Assembly (NCBI GenBank): GCA_023213315.1
Contig: JAKCPI010009313.1
Coordinates: forward strand, 29,981-93,980
Source: Euborellia annulipes
Taxonomy: Eukaryota > Arthropoda > Insecta > Dermaptera > Anisolabididae
Direction: 5' to 3'
Length of the DNA: 64,000 nt
The first letter of the stretch is position 1. The number at the start of each line of letters is the position of its first letter. The notes under the pieces were generated by a model. The model was not told the origin of the DNA and did no database searches. It saw only the letters and a list, made by a program, of their open reading frames with translations. Positions 48,393 to 60,084 of this stretch are shown piece after piece. The position numbers and the translations under genes were made by a program.

Positions 48393-48480
48393 CTTTAAAA
48401 GTTTGGCACTATATTTGAGATTACACTCGATCACTCACTGACTGTTAGCCAACTGGCAGCCCAAGCTTTTATATAGAGAT
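48393..48480 (-). promoter_or_regulatory. Minus-strand core promoter with 5' UTR exon, probably of the peptide gene
   Basis: On the minus strand, TATATAAAAG spans about 48475-48466. About 35 bases on comes an arthropod-type initiator TCAGT (A at 48439). The sequence then runs 47 bases to aaag|GTGAGTGTG, a strong splice donor after 48393. The next suitable acceptor on that strand with a start codon is 42902, giving a 5.5-kb first intron. The link to the peptide gene is inference; the TATA, initiator and donor are seen directly. Confidence 0.5.
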
Positions 48481-48844
48481 ATTCTTCGAGAGGCAAGACT
48501 CAGGACACAAGGCCGAGGATCGCAAAAGACGGCCAAGGCTCCCTGGAGCCCCCGCCTGCTCGGGAGGCTGGATCCTCCACTTCCTGGACCCTTCATCTGC
48601 CCCGTATAGACAGACACACATTCACACACCCCTATGTCTGAACCTCCAGGCCAATAAGAAACAAGTTACCTTGCTACTTGACCGACTTCTTATCGAGTTA
48701 TTGCACCAGCCGATGAAATAGTAAACCTTGTACTCTAATCAAAGAAAGTTTTGTTTTTTTTTTAATATAATTTTTTCAATATATTATAGTGAGTTGTAAT
48801 AATAAAGTAAAACTATTTTGTAGAGATGATAGAAATAATTATTT

Positions 48845-49530
48845 AAAAAAATCTGGTGTGACTGTCGCACAGTACACATCTTTCTCTTACCTTCGATAAT
48901 CAAAAGTTGTGTTCTGTGCTTATCACACCAGATTTTTTTGTGTCGAGATATATTTAATTTTCCCCATATATATTAGAATTGTAAAATTTTATAAGTATAG
49001 GAAAATATTTATATTTTGTTACCATGGCAACGATTTAGCCTATCTCTCCTATGAAGTACAAGAGTAAAGTGGTCTTCAGAAGATTTCAATGGCAAAATGA
49101 GAATATACATTTTAAAAAGCGATATCTAAAAGAAGATCTAAAAAGAGATCTAAAATATAATTGATTTTTGAATTTTAATCAAAATCGTTGGAGCGAATTT
49201 TGAGAAAATCGAAAAAAAAACTGAAAAAGTACATCAGTAAAGTACTGGTACATTTTGGCCGATTTTGATCAAAAGCTTATTTTCAAGCCCTAGGTGGGTG
49301 TCTTACTTAAATATAAAATTTCAACCTCCTAGCTCTTTCCGTTCTTGAGATATTTTGTTTACTGACACACAGACAGACAATGTCGCGAAAAGCACTTTTT
49401 TGGATTCAGGGGACCTCAAAACGTGTAAATTCATTAAAATCTCGACATCGAATTTTTGGCATGAATCCACTACTTTCTTTCTTAATATATTAACATTTAT
49501 AGAGGTAAGAGAAAGTAATAGAAGGAAGGT
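48845..49530 (+). repeat. 650-bp unclassified repeat, copy A
   Basis: It starts aatctggtgtgactg with a hairpin closed by tcacaccagattt. Landmarks in order are gttaccatggcaac, atgaagtacaagagtaaagtgg, acatcagtaaagtactggtac, cagacagacaatgtcgcg and aaaatctcgacatcg; the copy ends at gaggtaagagaaagta. No coding frame is conserved among copies. Confidence 0.75.
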
Positions 49531-50461
49531 AATTTTTTTTATCAAAAACTAGGACTTGGTTTAATAAAGAAAATATATCCTAATAGTTGAAAGAGGCAAA
49601 AGTACTCAAATAGTAGGCTACTACTTTCAAGCATGATTGTATTTAATATCATAATTTTATCACAATGACTTGATGGAATTTAATAATTATTAATGACCCT
49701 GTAGAAGTTAAAAATATTTTTACATTCCCTCCCCCCCCACCCCCACCCCAACTCTTAGCCTCTGTTTGATTTTGAATTTATTAAAATTAATCGATTAAAG
49801 AAACAATCAATCTCATTCTGTGCTAAAAGACTGACTATGAAAAGTTTTGATAACCGGTTTTAATTTTAATATAGTAAAAAATAATAATGTCCTTGTAGAG
49901 CTACTGTATATTAATATTTGTCTCTTTTTGTTTTTTTATTCTTAAGAGTTGGGACTGTTATAATGAATGTTAGAACTGTTATTTCTCGATGAGCCTTGAA
50001 TAGGCTAAATAAACGGGTGACCAGGTAGTTATGCATAATGGCCAAATAAATTAGAAGTTAAGTTTCAATATAATAAAGAAAATGAAATTTAGAACCACTT
50101 TCATCATTAGGCCTACATATATTTTGCTTTTTCTGACTCCGAACCAGTAATAGTAGGCCTACTAAGATGCTAGTAATTTTTTTTGCCACTAGCTATTTCG
50201 GGGTCAGGTAAAACGAATTTTATTCAATTAAAATTCCTCCCAATTTCTTATTTATTTATTACACTTTCGGGGTTCCAAAATATTAAATTCAAATAAATTA
50301 TCATTATTTGTTTTTGCTTGTTGACTTAAGGGGACACTTGCAAAAATATCTTTCAAAATTTTGTGCAAAATATCGAGCTAGATTTTTGTGCAAAATATTG
50401 AATGTCGTGGACCCCTCATACTACACAAAATTTTTGTAAATTTCATTTTCGATTAAACTTG

Positions 50462-50750
50462 CCTCCCACTTGCCTTAGTGAAGTGGGTAGCGTGCTGGCT
50501 TTTTAAACCAAGGGTCGCTGGCTCGGATCCCTTCTCATGCGACAATTTATTTAAATTGGATTGGCTACCATCGAGGTGAAATAAATAGAGACTATTCTAG
50601 AGAATTTTTTAAAATAATTTGGTTACTAAATGGTATAAATAAATATTCTAGGACACCCACATATATATCTTATTTATATATAGGCCTACTCATCATCGTT
50701 AAAGCCTATATGGCCTAAGATGCCAAAAAGACAAAAAAAAAAAACTAAAC
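50462..50750 (+). mobile_element. tRNA-Lys-like SINE with family tail
   Basis: agtgaagtgggtagcgtgctgg (A-box-like), a CTTTTTAAAC anticodon-arm-like stretch and ggctcggatccc (B-box-like) are followed by attggattggctacca. The tail atggcctaagatgccaaaaa ends in an A run. It is the most complete copy of the family. Confidence 0.68.
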
Positions 50751-51049
50751 TTTTTAGTAGAAAACATTTCAATCTTTGATTTGTTTAGGATTTTCTCCAC
50801 CAGAATATGATATACCGGTTTGGTGGATTGTTTGGGCCTTCTATTCTAACATAACATTGAAAAATAATTTAATAACTTATTAAAATAATTAGACTTATTA
50901 ATAAAGGCCTTATGAATCATTTGTATAAATCGAGGCAAGATGACATAATTGATTAAAATAACTGTGATTGATTAAGATTATCTCTGAGAATGTGACTGAG
51001 CACACGTGTACTTCGAACTTCAGTTAAGAGAACTTCCATCATCATTTGA

Positions 51050-51185
51050 CCTTGAGCTAGATTCCTAACAAAACCTTGACCAGATCGGGTAGAATTTAAT
51101 AATATCCGTGTCGAACACGGAATTGAAAGCGAAGATCGGGGAGATCAGACACCCTCGCGCTATCGAAGGGCAGAGCACCAACATT
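51050..51185 (-). mobile_element. tRNA-like SINE head
   Basis: On the minus strand ttggtgctctgcccttcgat and a later ttcgacacgg suggest a tRNA-derived head. GC content is locally high. Confidence 0.35.
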
Positions 51186-52219
51186 GGCTTTTAATTAATA
51201 AAAATTATAAGGAGAGGAAAAAAAAAAATTTTATTTTTCTCCATGTTCTATTAAGAAAAAAAATTGAGTAATTATTTTAAATTTATTATTTTTGTTTTTC
51301 AAGTTTTTCAATTTGTCAGATTTTTGAAATTTTTCTTGAAAAGCTTGACCTAAATTGTTTATAATAAAAAAGATTTTTTCGAGATTAGCCCATAATTCAA
51401 ATCCGGATGATTTTTTAATGGTGAAATTCTTTTTTACTCCATTCATCTATCAACATAAATATTTAAGGTCACATATTTGGAAAAATTGCTTAAATAAATA
51501 AGCTTATTACGTCAGGAAGAAAGTGACACTGACCCAAAAGTTACCTTGTAAGCATGTTGTTATTTCATTTGTTTTCATTAGATTTCTTCTATTTTTTAAT
51601 AAATTACGTTCTAGTCAAATTTTTTTCTTAATAAAAAAAAAATTTTGTAATATGTTGCGTAATTGAAAAATAAATAAAAAAAAATTTCTTCCTTCCTAGT
51701 GAATCTTCATTTCTATTTAAATCTGTTTACACTCTCTTCTTTAGAATGATTAATAATAATTTTAAAATAATCAAACTTTCTTTAGCATAATTGGGAATAA
51801 AAAAAAAAAATGTTCCATTCGAGGATTTGCTTTCTGAAGTGTAGAGAAATTTATTATTTCCTACTATATTAAAATGATTAAAAAACTAGTAGTATCTATC
51901 ATTTAACTAGTAGACATAATTTAAAAAATTGAATTATTAATTTATATAAGAGAAATAAATAATTTTTCAAAACTAAATGTAATAAGCATGTAAAATTTTT
52001 AATTATTATTTTGAGATATTTTCGAAAAATATATATTTATCCTGGTAGGGATAAATGGAATCGACTAAGGCCTCTGGTCTCTGCACGACCATCATATCTT
52101 AAAAGTTAAGCAGTCAGATTTCAAAAAAAAAGCCTTTGAGAAGAGGCATATGGCCTTAACTTTATTTTTTAAATATTCGTCAAAGTTAATAATAGTGTTT
52201 TTAATAATTTAAAAAATCT

Positions 52220-52400
52220 TCTTTCCCCCCGCAACGCGGGGTGGGTGGAATGGGCTTTTTGGGACCAAAAGAAATAGAACAGGCCGGCTCGTAGCACGGT
52301 TTGACGCGTGTTGACGGGACAGACATGTAAAGAACAGGACTGCCAGTCCCAGCTCGGGTAGCTCGTGGTCGCCATCCACGTAACCATAAGCCCCTGAGGC
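52220..52400 (-). repeat. 5S-like dispersed repeat
   Basis: Minus strand gtggatggcgaccacgagct is shared with 47.68 kb. The segment is GC-rich against an AT-rich background. Confidence 0.4.
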
Positions 52401-52454
52401 ATCATTAATAATTATAAAAATACCATATATAAAATATTAGAAGCATATTTGAAG

Positions 52455-52800
52455 CAATGAACTGAAATGTTAGCTTTGTGCACAGTAGATCAGAGTTCGG
52501 ATCTGAGAATTTTATTAAATAAAAATATATGCTGGGACCTAAATATTCTCTCTCAATGATACACTTCGAAAGGAGTAAGGGTTATGGAAGGAATTTCTCT
52601 TCAAACTAGGATATAATTCGTGGGATAAAAAGATGCAAATCGATATAAAAATTGGATTAGTTTGAAGGCTTGAAATCTGCACAGTAAGAAGAACTAGAGA
52701 TAGGAAAACACGCTATGCCGGTAGATGACTACGGCCAGAAGACGTTTGGGTTTGAAGTGTCTGTCGTGTACGGAAAGCACCTGGGAGGAATAAATCAGAT
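52455..52800 (+). mobile_element. SINE-like repeat, partner of 15.2 kb
   Basis: It matches 15231-15748 in agagttcggatctgag, acttcgaaaggagtaagg, gaactagagataggaaa and gtagatgactacggccaga. Confidence 0.6.
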
Positions 52801-53654
52801 AATAATTAAATTATTGTCAGGTGAAAAGGACCTGGAAATTAATTCATCTGGGGGCAGCCACTTCCTCGACAATTTAATATTTTTCAATATTTGACGCTCT
52901 ACTCTAAACCAGGCAACAATCCGCTAATTGAAGAAAGAAAATTAATAATAAAAGCTAAACTCAAAAATCTATCTCTCTATTGAAGATTGCATGGATTGAT
53001 CAATAAAAAAAGAGCTCTGGACTGAATTTCCAAGAAATCTAAAAAATTTCAAATGCTTGCTCAACTTTAAAAACAATGAATCGAAGATATGTATATTTGA
53101 TTTTATATATTTTTTTCATGTATTGTGATTTAAGATAGCCGTTTTTTTTTATAAAGAATTTCTTTTAAATTTTAATTATACTACCGTTCATTATATTTTT
53201 TTTTTTTTAAATTTCCTTCTTATAATTGTAACATATTCAATTAATAAAATAGTATTTTTATAAAATAAAATAAAAAAGTTTTTTTGTTTCCCTTGTATAG
53301 ATCGCGGAAGCAAAGATAGTACAACTTCCCCCGGTAGGTTGGAGTCATATGACTTGAAACCGGAAATTCATCCAACAGCCTCTTAAGCTTATGTAAGAGA
53401 GAAACGGTGCTGATAGAAAGAGAGTTCCAAGGCCGTTGGTTCAAGCCCCGGCACCTGCCTCCTGCTCTCCAGAGAAAGAAAATTAAATTCAAATCTCAGA
53501 GAGATGTAAAATCACTTTGATTATTTTATTATTACCATTAGGTGAGTAAATTCAAATACAAATTATGTAAAAAAAAATCCTAATTAACTTTTATATCCTC
53601 TAAGGATAAATCTAGAACATGGATGTTATAACAAAAAATTCCAAATTAATAGGC

Positions 53655-53790
53655 ATAAAATAAGATAAGTCGGGGCAACGGAGAAGAGCAACAGTCACCA
53701 TAATCGTTACAGTTAAGTGATGCCAAGCGCGGAATTGGTGACCCTGAGTAATCAGCGTGTGGAACGTCCGTCCTCCGGTAGCCATCGATA
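53655..53790 (+). mobile_element. 5S-rRNA-like SINE head
   Basis: cagttaagtgatgccaagcgcgg and ttggtgaccctga-taatcagcgtg follow the order of 5S rRNA promoter elements. It is the same family as the insertion at 60123-60351. Confidence 0.5.
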
Positions 53791-53859
53791 TTATGTATTT
53801 TAAATTTGTATAATAAAGTCGAACTCCTGAATGCCGTCAGTAACAGAAAGGGGTTTAAA

Positions 53860-54497
53860 AAAAATCTGGTGTGACTGGCGCACAGCACACAAATTTCTCT
53901 TACCTTCGGTAATCGAATGTTGTGTACTGTGCTTCTCACACCAGATTTTTTGTGTCGACATGTATTTAGTTTCCGACAGTACCGTACATTCGATTTTCAA
54001 GATGTATATAAAATTTATATGTAAAAATATTTATATTTTGTTACCATGGCAACCATTTCTCCTATCCTTCCTATGAAGTACAAAAGTAAAGTGGTCTTCA
54101 AAAGATTTCAATGACAAAATGAGAATATACATTTTAAAGAGAATGTAAAAAATAATTGATTTTTGAATTTAAAAAAAAAATATTTGGAGCGAATTTTGAG
54201 AAAATCGAAAAAAACTGAAAAAGGGCATCAGTAAAGTACTAGTACTCTTTGGTCAATTTTGTTCAAAAACTTCGTGTCACGTCCCATGGGAATGCCTAAC
54301 TTAAATATAAAATTTCAACCTCCAATCTCTTTTCGTTCTTGAGATATTTTGTTCACAGACAGACCATGTCGCGAAAACCACTTTTTTGGATTCAGGGGAC
54401 CTCAAAACGTGAAGATCCATCAAAATCTCGACATCGAATTTTTGACATGAATACAATACTATATATTAACATATATATAGAGGTAAGAGAAAGTAAA
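53860..54497 (+). repeat. 650-bp unclassified repeat, copy B
   Basis: Same landmarks and order as copy A, from the tctggtgtgactgg hairpin to gaggtaagagaaagta. Copies A and B are clearly alike over their full length by eye. Confidence 0.78.
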
Positions 54498-54819
54498 AAG
54501 ATAAATTTAATCACTGCCTCTTGAAGTAGTGTCAAAACTCTCAACCTTTTTTATCCAAGGGTAAGAGTTTTATTTCCTTATCAATTAACTTAAATAAATA
54601 TAGGCATAATATATCTCTATACCTGGTATTTTAAATCTATTTGACATTTTAATACTGAAAGACAAAAATTTTACCACTAAAGATGGGGTATAATTCTTGT
54701 CGATTAATTTTTGAAATTGGCCAGCCAATGGTTTATAAAAAAATTACTAATTAATACATTTCGTGTTTTTTTTCTTTCTTCCTTCATTAGAGCTCTGAAA
54801 AAAAAAAAAAATTTTAAAA

Positions 54820-54962
54820 CAATAAATTTTTTTTGGAACCTGAGATTATTTAGATCCCGCCCTTATTTATTCTCAATGATAGTCGAGAATTGAACTCTAA
54901 CCGATAGGATAATAATCGAGACCTCTACCTCTGTACTGACCCAGATAGCGGCGAATGAGTTT
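54820..54962 (-). mobile_element. tRNA-derived SINE
   Basis: Minus strand: gtagaggtctcgattatta, then gttagagttcaattctcg (B-box-like), and the tail gatctaaataatctcagg followed by T/A runs. Confidence 0.55.
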
Positions 54963-56168
54963 GAAATTGTTAACATGATAATAAATTTGTCTCGCGAAAG
55001 TAAAAGAAAGTTTGATAAGCTTCTTTTTTAACCGTTTAATAAGATATGTCATGATAGCAACGTAATAGAAGGGAGCGAAAGTCAATTGGTAATAAATGCT
55101 CTTATTATTTGAGTTTTAGATTAGGGTTTTTGATATTGAATAAATCGAGTCAATGTTATTGGGTCAGTGAAAAAGGCTGAAGGATTTTAAGGTGGGGATT
55201 TAGAGAAATTTAAAGAATACAATTTTATCTGAACGTAACGAGATATCAAGGAGAGAAGAGCAATTTATATGAATCCTTGATACAATATATTATTACGGAA
55301 AAATGTTTCATTCGAAATAAATAAAGTTGAGACTCACCAGGCGGGATCAGACCCACGCATCCCATGATATTTTTGAATAAAGATGTTAAAAATAAACCTC
55401 CAGGCAACTTGGCTCAAATATCCCTTTTTACGGCGTGAAATACATGAAGAAAAATGGACTCTGAAAAGAAAAAGAAAATTAGATAAAAACTATAATAATA
55501 AAAAATCATTCTTACATACAATTAAATGCTAAAGATTATTTTTTCTAGTGAGAGAGAGTACTTCCATGAGCGTATCCAGGGGGGAGGGGCAGCCCCCTCC
55601 TTACAAACTTAAATAAAAATAGAAAACAAAAAATATAAAAACTGGAAATTCAAGCACATCTGTGAGAAGATAAAATGTACGGGTCATGTTTTTTATTTTT
55701 GGCGTTGTCTTGTCCTGAATGGATGTTGTGAATAAGTTCAACTTTTTAAAATAATAATACTTTTTCGTTTATTAACTGATTGTTTAATAGGTAAGACGAG
55801 TATCTAAATAAGTATTACAATATTTAATATTGGTTGAGAGTCTATATTCATTGGTTTTGGTGGATCAATACTGTACTATAACTTGAACATTCATTTCTAT
55901 ATTTTTTTCAAGAATAAATTTAGTTATATTAAATTTAGTTTTATTTATATAATAGTTTAAATTTTTTATAGATATGTGGCGAAAATATTTCTTGTTTGTC
56001 CAATGAAAAATCAAATTACCGGTGCCAAGCTACCTAAAGAATATGATTGACAAATAATTATGAAATGAAAAAGAAATTATGCTGAGCAACTTTGACAGAT
56101 GAAACAATTTAATCTATCTCTCTAAAGAGAATCAGAATTCAAGGCGCATGTCTTTATTCTATCCTAAT

Positions 56169-56389
56169 CAGTGGCGTCATTTTTTTTTTTTTGGGGGGGA
56201 AGCAGGGGAGCTCTGATTTTTATAAAATTTTATATTATTCTAAATAAAATATTTTAAAATATATCTACGAGTGTATAAACTGTACAAAATTAAATATCTT
56301 TTGGACAAATTTGAGAAACTATTTGTAAGTAAATTTTAATAAAAAAAAAAAGTTTGCCCCAATAAGAAAAAGTTGAAATGACGCCACTG
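56169..56389. mobile_element. hAT-type miniature element
   Basis: CAGTGGCGTCATTTT...AAATGACGCCACTG with perfect 8-bp duplications ATCCTAAT (56161-56168, 56390-56397). Confidence 0.88.
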
Positions 56390-56397
56390 ATCCTAAT

Positions 56398-56482
56398 TAG
56401 CTCACGGACTAATTAGCCCGGGATTATTTAGACCGCTAGTGCAAGAGGCGGATACCACTGTGCTATGGCCCAAGGACGAGGA
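56398..56482 (-). mobile_element. tRNA-like SINE head
   Basis: Minus strand gggccatagcacagtggta looks like an A-box region. It lies directly beside the hAT-type insertion. Confidence 0.4.
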
Positions 56483-57119
56483 AGAATTTAAAGATAATTT
56501 GAATGACTTTTTGACATGTTACATTCAAATGCTTTAATTAAATTGAGTAAGATAGGGTTATTAAAAATTTATCTTTTCTTATTAGTTTTATTAATTTTTT
56601 ATGTACGGTATTCTTAAGGTAATTTTTAGCAATAATAGAAGATTATAAATAATAAATTTCTAGTTTTACTCGAATGTGAAATTGATTTAGTCCCTTGTGG
56701 CCGAAAATAAAGGAAATGCTTGGTTTAAAAAAATTTGAAAAATTTTCAAAGTTCAAAGGCGACGGGCCATCTGTTCCTCTTTTACAAATGAGTTCAAATT
56801 TTGCAGATATTATTTTTTAATGGAATGGAAAATATCTACGGGTACCTGCTATTAAATTTCCAAAAAAGAATTTTGTCCGCTATAAATAAGGACCACCCTA
56901 ATCCACAAAAAATATGAGAGTTGAGAAGGTATAAAATAAAAATATAATATTTTTTTGTCAAAGGGGGAGGGGGGGGGGGGGGGAAAAAAAAAACCTAAGT
57001 TTTCCGCCCTACTGGAAATTTTGTTTTTTGGAACAAAGTTTTCCGCTCTGCGGGAAAATTTTTTCCCGTCCATGAAAATAATTTTTTCTCCGCCCTGCGA
57101 AAAATTTTGTTTTTGCGGA

Positions 57120-57205
57120 ACCAAATTTATAAAAATTTTTTTATTGAGCCGCAATAAAACTCAAAAAGAGCCGCATGTGGCTCACGAGCCGCCGTTTGGC
57201 CACCG
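57120..57205. mobile_element. End of an hAT-type element
   Basis: gagccgcatgtggctcacgagccgccgtttggccacc is a familiar hAT terminus (inverse of GGTGGCCAAACGGCGG...). The other end is not found; a G-rich tract precedes it. Confidence 0.5.
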
Positions 57206-57988
57206 TATAAAACAACAAAAGAGACATGTACGCTTAATATTATCTGATATATAAACATTTTTTTCAATATTTAAATTTATACTTTCGTAATTTTTAAGTG
57301 GAATTTAATAAATTTATTTTTGATAGAAACACAAATATATTGGATTCGCTTCAGTGATCGATTCCAAGGGAATCAACTTTTAAAATAGAATCATTAGTGC
57401 ATTTGTCAATGCCCATCAGATCCAAATCAGGTTAGAATAAATTAAAATTAATCTATTAAGTTAATTAATAAAAGACACGTTTCGTTTGTTTTAAATTGTG
57501 TAATAATATTTTTGATTAATTTAATTAATCAAATTTATAGGTTATTTTATACATAAAAAAATAATAATATTCTATAATTGACATAAATTATTGAGATTAT
57601 TTATAGGTAAGGTGCTTGAAGACATACAACTCAATTCAGACAGCCATACTACTACTGGAATAACATACTGGTATTAATCGGGATCCTCTTAAGTTATTTT
57701 ATTCACTATAACTAAATCCTGAGCATTTATAGCTAATGAACTCATTCTTTACCCTTGCAAACCCCCTCTAAAATTCGAAAGAAATTGTCAAGTAAGAGAA
57801 TAATAAAATTTGGTAAACATTTATTTCCCAAGTTGCCATGGGCGTAACTAGGGGGAGGGCCCTCTCCCCAGAAGGCTCCCCGTCAAAGAAAAATTGAGAC
57901 AATATGGGAACTTCCAGGCCTCCCGGAGGATGGCTGGTCCCATGGCCCTCCAGGCAAATTTCCTAGCTACAATCATGCAAGTTGCACA

Positions 57989-58244
57989 CAGTGGCGGATC
58001 CAGAGGTGTTTCTCGGGGGGGGTAATCTGGAGTGACTGGTCGCACAGCACACATTTTTTTCTTAATTTCGGTATTTTAAAGGCGCATTATGTACTTCTTG
58101 TTTGCCAGAATATAAATACAAATCAAATTTTTAAGTATTAATTTTTAAAATTTTACATTAAAAATACATTTTTCTTTTCGAAAAAAGTATTTTTTTCAAA
58201 TCTCAGGGGTACCCCCTTTACCCCCCCCCCCTTGATCCGCCTTG
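57989..58244. mobile_element. hAT-type miniature element
   Basis: CAGTGGCGGATCCAG...CTTGATCCGCCTTG, flanked by GTTGCACA and GTTTCACA (7 of 8). Inside is the head of the 650-bp repeat (taatctgg-gtgactgg). Confidence 0.75.
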
Positions 58245-58929
58245 GTTTCACAATATACCGGTATATATATAGCTCATTATAAAAAACGAAAATATAATTG
58301 TAAAACATCTAGGATTACAAGAAAATGAATACAAAATTAATTCAAAAACATGGCAGTAAATATATGTATGTAAATTCATTTTACGTTAGCGTAAAAATTC
58401 CGCCATTACAATATTATTTTTGCAAATCTCATTTATTTACCACACTTTGGGAAACAATGGTCTTCCCCAAGTTCTTTCATGTTCTGTTACACGTAAAGGA
58501 AGGAGCTCCGCCTCTATCCCATCATTGATAGTATTAAATTTAATCGACAAAGCAAAAACAACACATTCTATAAATTACAATGTCTATACCTAAAGTGCAG
58601 AGCAGAGAAAACGTCCTGTAAGCATGGATTGCTCTCTTCCTGTAAACAAACTCTCTAAGTTAAAGATTGGGACTTCCGGGCCCTCGAGGAAAGAAAAAGC
58701 AGCTAAATATCCTATATATTGCTTAGATGACCTAATTGGTTTTTGCACTTACGTTGGGAGCAAAATTCAGGATTATATTTCATGTTGTTGTTTCTTTAAA
58801 AGAAAAAAATATTAAAGAATAAATCTCATCACAAGAAAAATAAAAAAGAAAATAAAAAGACTGAAAGAAAATATTTTTCAAAGAATTCTTTTTTTTAATT
58901 TTGATATTGTTTTAAAGTAGATCATAGAG

Positions 58930-59035
58930 ATTTTTACTTTCTCTTATCATATATCGTATGTATACATAGAGAGAGAAAGTATTGCCAACATGTCAAAAAT
59001 TCGATGTCGAGATTTTGATGGATACATTTTTTTTT
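58930..59035 (-). repeat. 3' end fragment of the 650-bp repeat
   Basis: On the minus strand it reads caaaatctcgacatcgaattt to tactttctct, the last 100 bases of the longer copies. Confidence 0.6.
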
Positions 59036-59304
59036 TATTTCTAAGGGAAAGATTAAGTCTTTCGGTATAGGCCTATCTCATTGATATAGGAAAGTAGCAG
59101 AAACTTTAAAAATTCTCTTGGCCATTAGTTTTATTCTATTAGTGTACTATTAAAATTCAATTTTTGTTTTTGATGAAAAGAAAAATTGAATACATTCGAG
59201 ATCACGAATTTCATTTTTATCATGATATAAAGATTCTGATTATTAGACTATTATTTTTCTTTAAAGAATATCTATAGTAAAAAAAAAAATTTCTAAAAAA
59301 TATA

Positions 59305-59664
59305 AGATTCTGGCCCAGGTTATGATTAGAGGATGGTGTGGACCAAAAAAATTTGTCCAAAAGGGAATTTACTATCCGATCAATTTGAAGGAAGCTTTAT
59401 CCGAGGTCGATGGACAAATATATAATAATATATATAACAAGGAAATAATAATAGATAAATATTTGAAAAAGTGATCTTGTCTGAGTTTAAATTCAAGGTG
59501 AGTAATATAATTCGCAAAGTAGGTCAAGTTGAGTGTAGAGGCAAATCTGTTAAACCCACTGCTTGCATTTCAATTGGAATCCTATTGCAGTCATTTGTTA
59601 TGTTGAAGGATGAATTTGAAAGAAATGATTCATTTAAACGTTTACTTCCGATGCTTTTAAATTA
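59305..59664 (+). pseudogene. Unrecognised broken reading frame
   Basis: An open frame with balanced amino acid use (ILAQVMIRGWCGPKKFVQKG onward) runs to a stop at about 59473. A second frame, shifted by one step, continues to 59664 with RGKSVKPTACISIGILLQSF and ends LLPMLLN. The switch suggests a decayed gene or mobile-element fragment. I cannot name a family. Confidence 0.3.
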
Positions 59665-60084
59665 AAATTGAAATGGAAGAAAAAAATTCAGAATGACAAA
59701 TATAGGCAGTGGCTTACCTAGAACTTTTCCGCCCCTTCTAAGTCAAACAAATGGTGGTTTTTATAAATTAATAAACATGGTACGGTGGTACTAAGCATAT
59801 GATAAACATGAGGTACGGAGTAGTAGATGGAACTTCTACTCGATGTCGGCATCATTGATGTTTGTATCCGAGCAAAAGTTTTAGAGATAATATTTTCTAC
59901 CCTAACATTGAGGAAAAATTTTCGAAATCATATAGTAATTCATAATTCGTGGTAATCGAATAGTAAACTTATGAAGTGAACAATAGTTTTTTTACAATTA
60001 TAATTAAATATAAAAAATGTCAAAATATGTCCCGGTACGGACGGTATCCCCCGCCCCCTCTAGGGTCGCCACAGAATACCAGAA

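Noticed and set aside
50462..50545. A functional tRNA-Lys gene
   Set aside because: The A and B boxes are present but the acceptor and arm stems do not close properly, and a SINE body and tail follow directly.
55340..55375. A minus-strand first exon reading MGCVGLIPPG with donor gtgagt
   Set aside because: The same bases resemble a SINE B-box region (GTGGGTCTGATCCCGCC), and no downstream exon continues the frame.
58325..58815. Two plus-strand frames of about 65 codons
   Set aside because: Composition follows the AT-rich background, there are no splice-linked partners and no recognisable motif.
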